Source: Erysipelotrichaceae bacterium (lineage in GTDB: Bacteria; Bacillota_I; Bacilli_A; Erysipelotrichales; Erysipelotrichaceae). Taken from it: a stretch of DNA of 5,954 bases. A program made the position numbers and the translations under genes. Each line of letters opens with the position of its first letter. Position 1 is the stretch's first letter. Of this stretch, positions 5,900-5,954 are shown one piece after another. The DNA is taken from the NCBI GenBank assembly GCA_024709285.1, contig JANJWY010000256.1, positions 1 through 5,954 on the forward strand, written 5' to 3'. The notes beneath the pieces are model-generated. The model had not been told where the DNA came from and made no database searches. It worked only from the letters and a program-made list of their open reading frames with translations.

Positions 5900-5928
5900 T
5901 TGTATATTGTCAGTTAAAACCGTATAAT
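5900..5928 (+). promoter_or_regulatory. Possible divergent promoter facing right, out of the window
   Basis: A perfect TATAAT (5923-5928) lies 17 bases after a weak TTGTAT (5900-5905) on the plus strand. AAAGAGGG at the extreme right end could be the ribosome binding site of a gene that starts just beyond the window. The -35 match is poor (three of six), so the call is tentative. Confidence 0.4.
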
Positions 5929-5954
5929 GATGGTAGAAAATTATGCAAAGAGGG

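Overview
The window comes from a bacterium, most likely a low-to-moderate GC Firmicute and probably an anaerobe. The signs are strong GGAGG-type ribosome binding sites, tightly overlapping genes, short rho-independent terminators, a small rubredoxin, and a membrane protein resembling the Bacillus sporulation protein YtvI within the AI-2E family. I cannot name the genus. All seven complete genes are on the minus strand, so transcription runs from right to left. There is no RNA gene, insertion sequence or CRISPR array, and no non-coding stretch longer than about 120 bases.

Right part (about 3909-5954), housekeeping genes. From right to left there is an AI-2E/YtvI-type permease (4733-5851), a rubredoxin of 53-55 residues (4498-4659/4665) and a cyclophilin-type peptidyl-prolyl isomerase (3933-4448). 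The permease and the rubredoxin each have a recognisable promoter. A hairpin with a T-tract sits between rubredoxin and the isomerase, and a clear terminator ends the isomerase gene. At the far right edge a perfect TATAAT faces right, which suggests a divergent gene starting just outside the window.

Left part (1 to about 3900), a compact catabolic operon. It begins at a promoter near 3869-3897 and reads SIS-domain sugar-phosphate protein, short-chain dehydrogenase, FAD-dependent oxidoreductase, phosphotriesterase-family metallohydrolase, then the first 12 codons of a further gene that leaves the window at position 1. Every junction overlaps (4, 4, 1 and 11 bases), so the genes are almost certainly co-transcribed and translationally coupled. 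The promoter carries three imperfect 10-base tandem repeats and a small inverted repeat just downstream of the predicted transcription start, so it looks regulated.

The operon's enzymes (a phosphosugar-binding protein, two oxidoreductases and a metal-dependent hydrolase of the branch that contains lactonases) suggest oxidation of a sugar or polyol derivative followed by lactone or ester hydrolysis. No transporter, kinase, dehydratase or regulator is visible, so the substrate is unknown. This operon is the part of the window most likely to represent an uncharacterised pathway.
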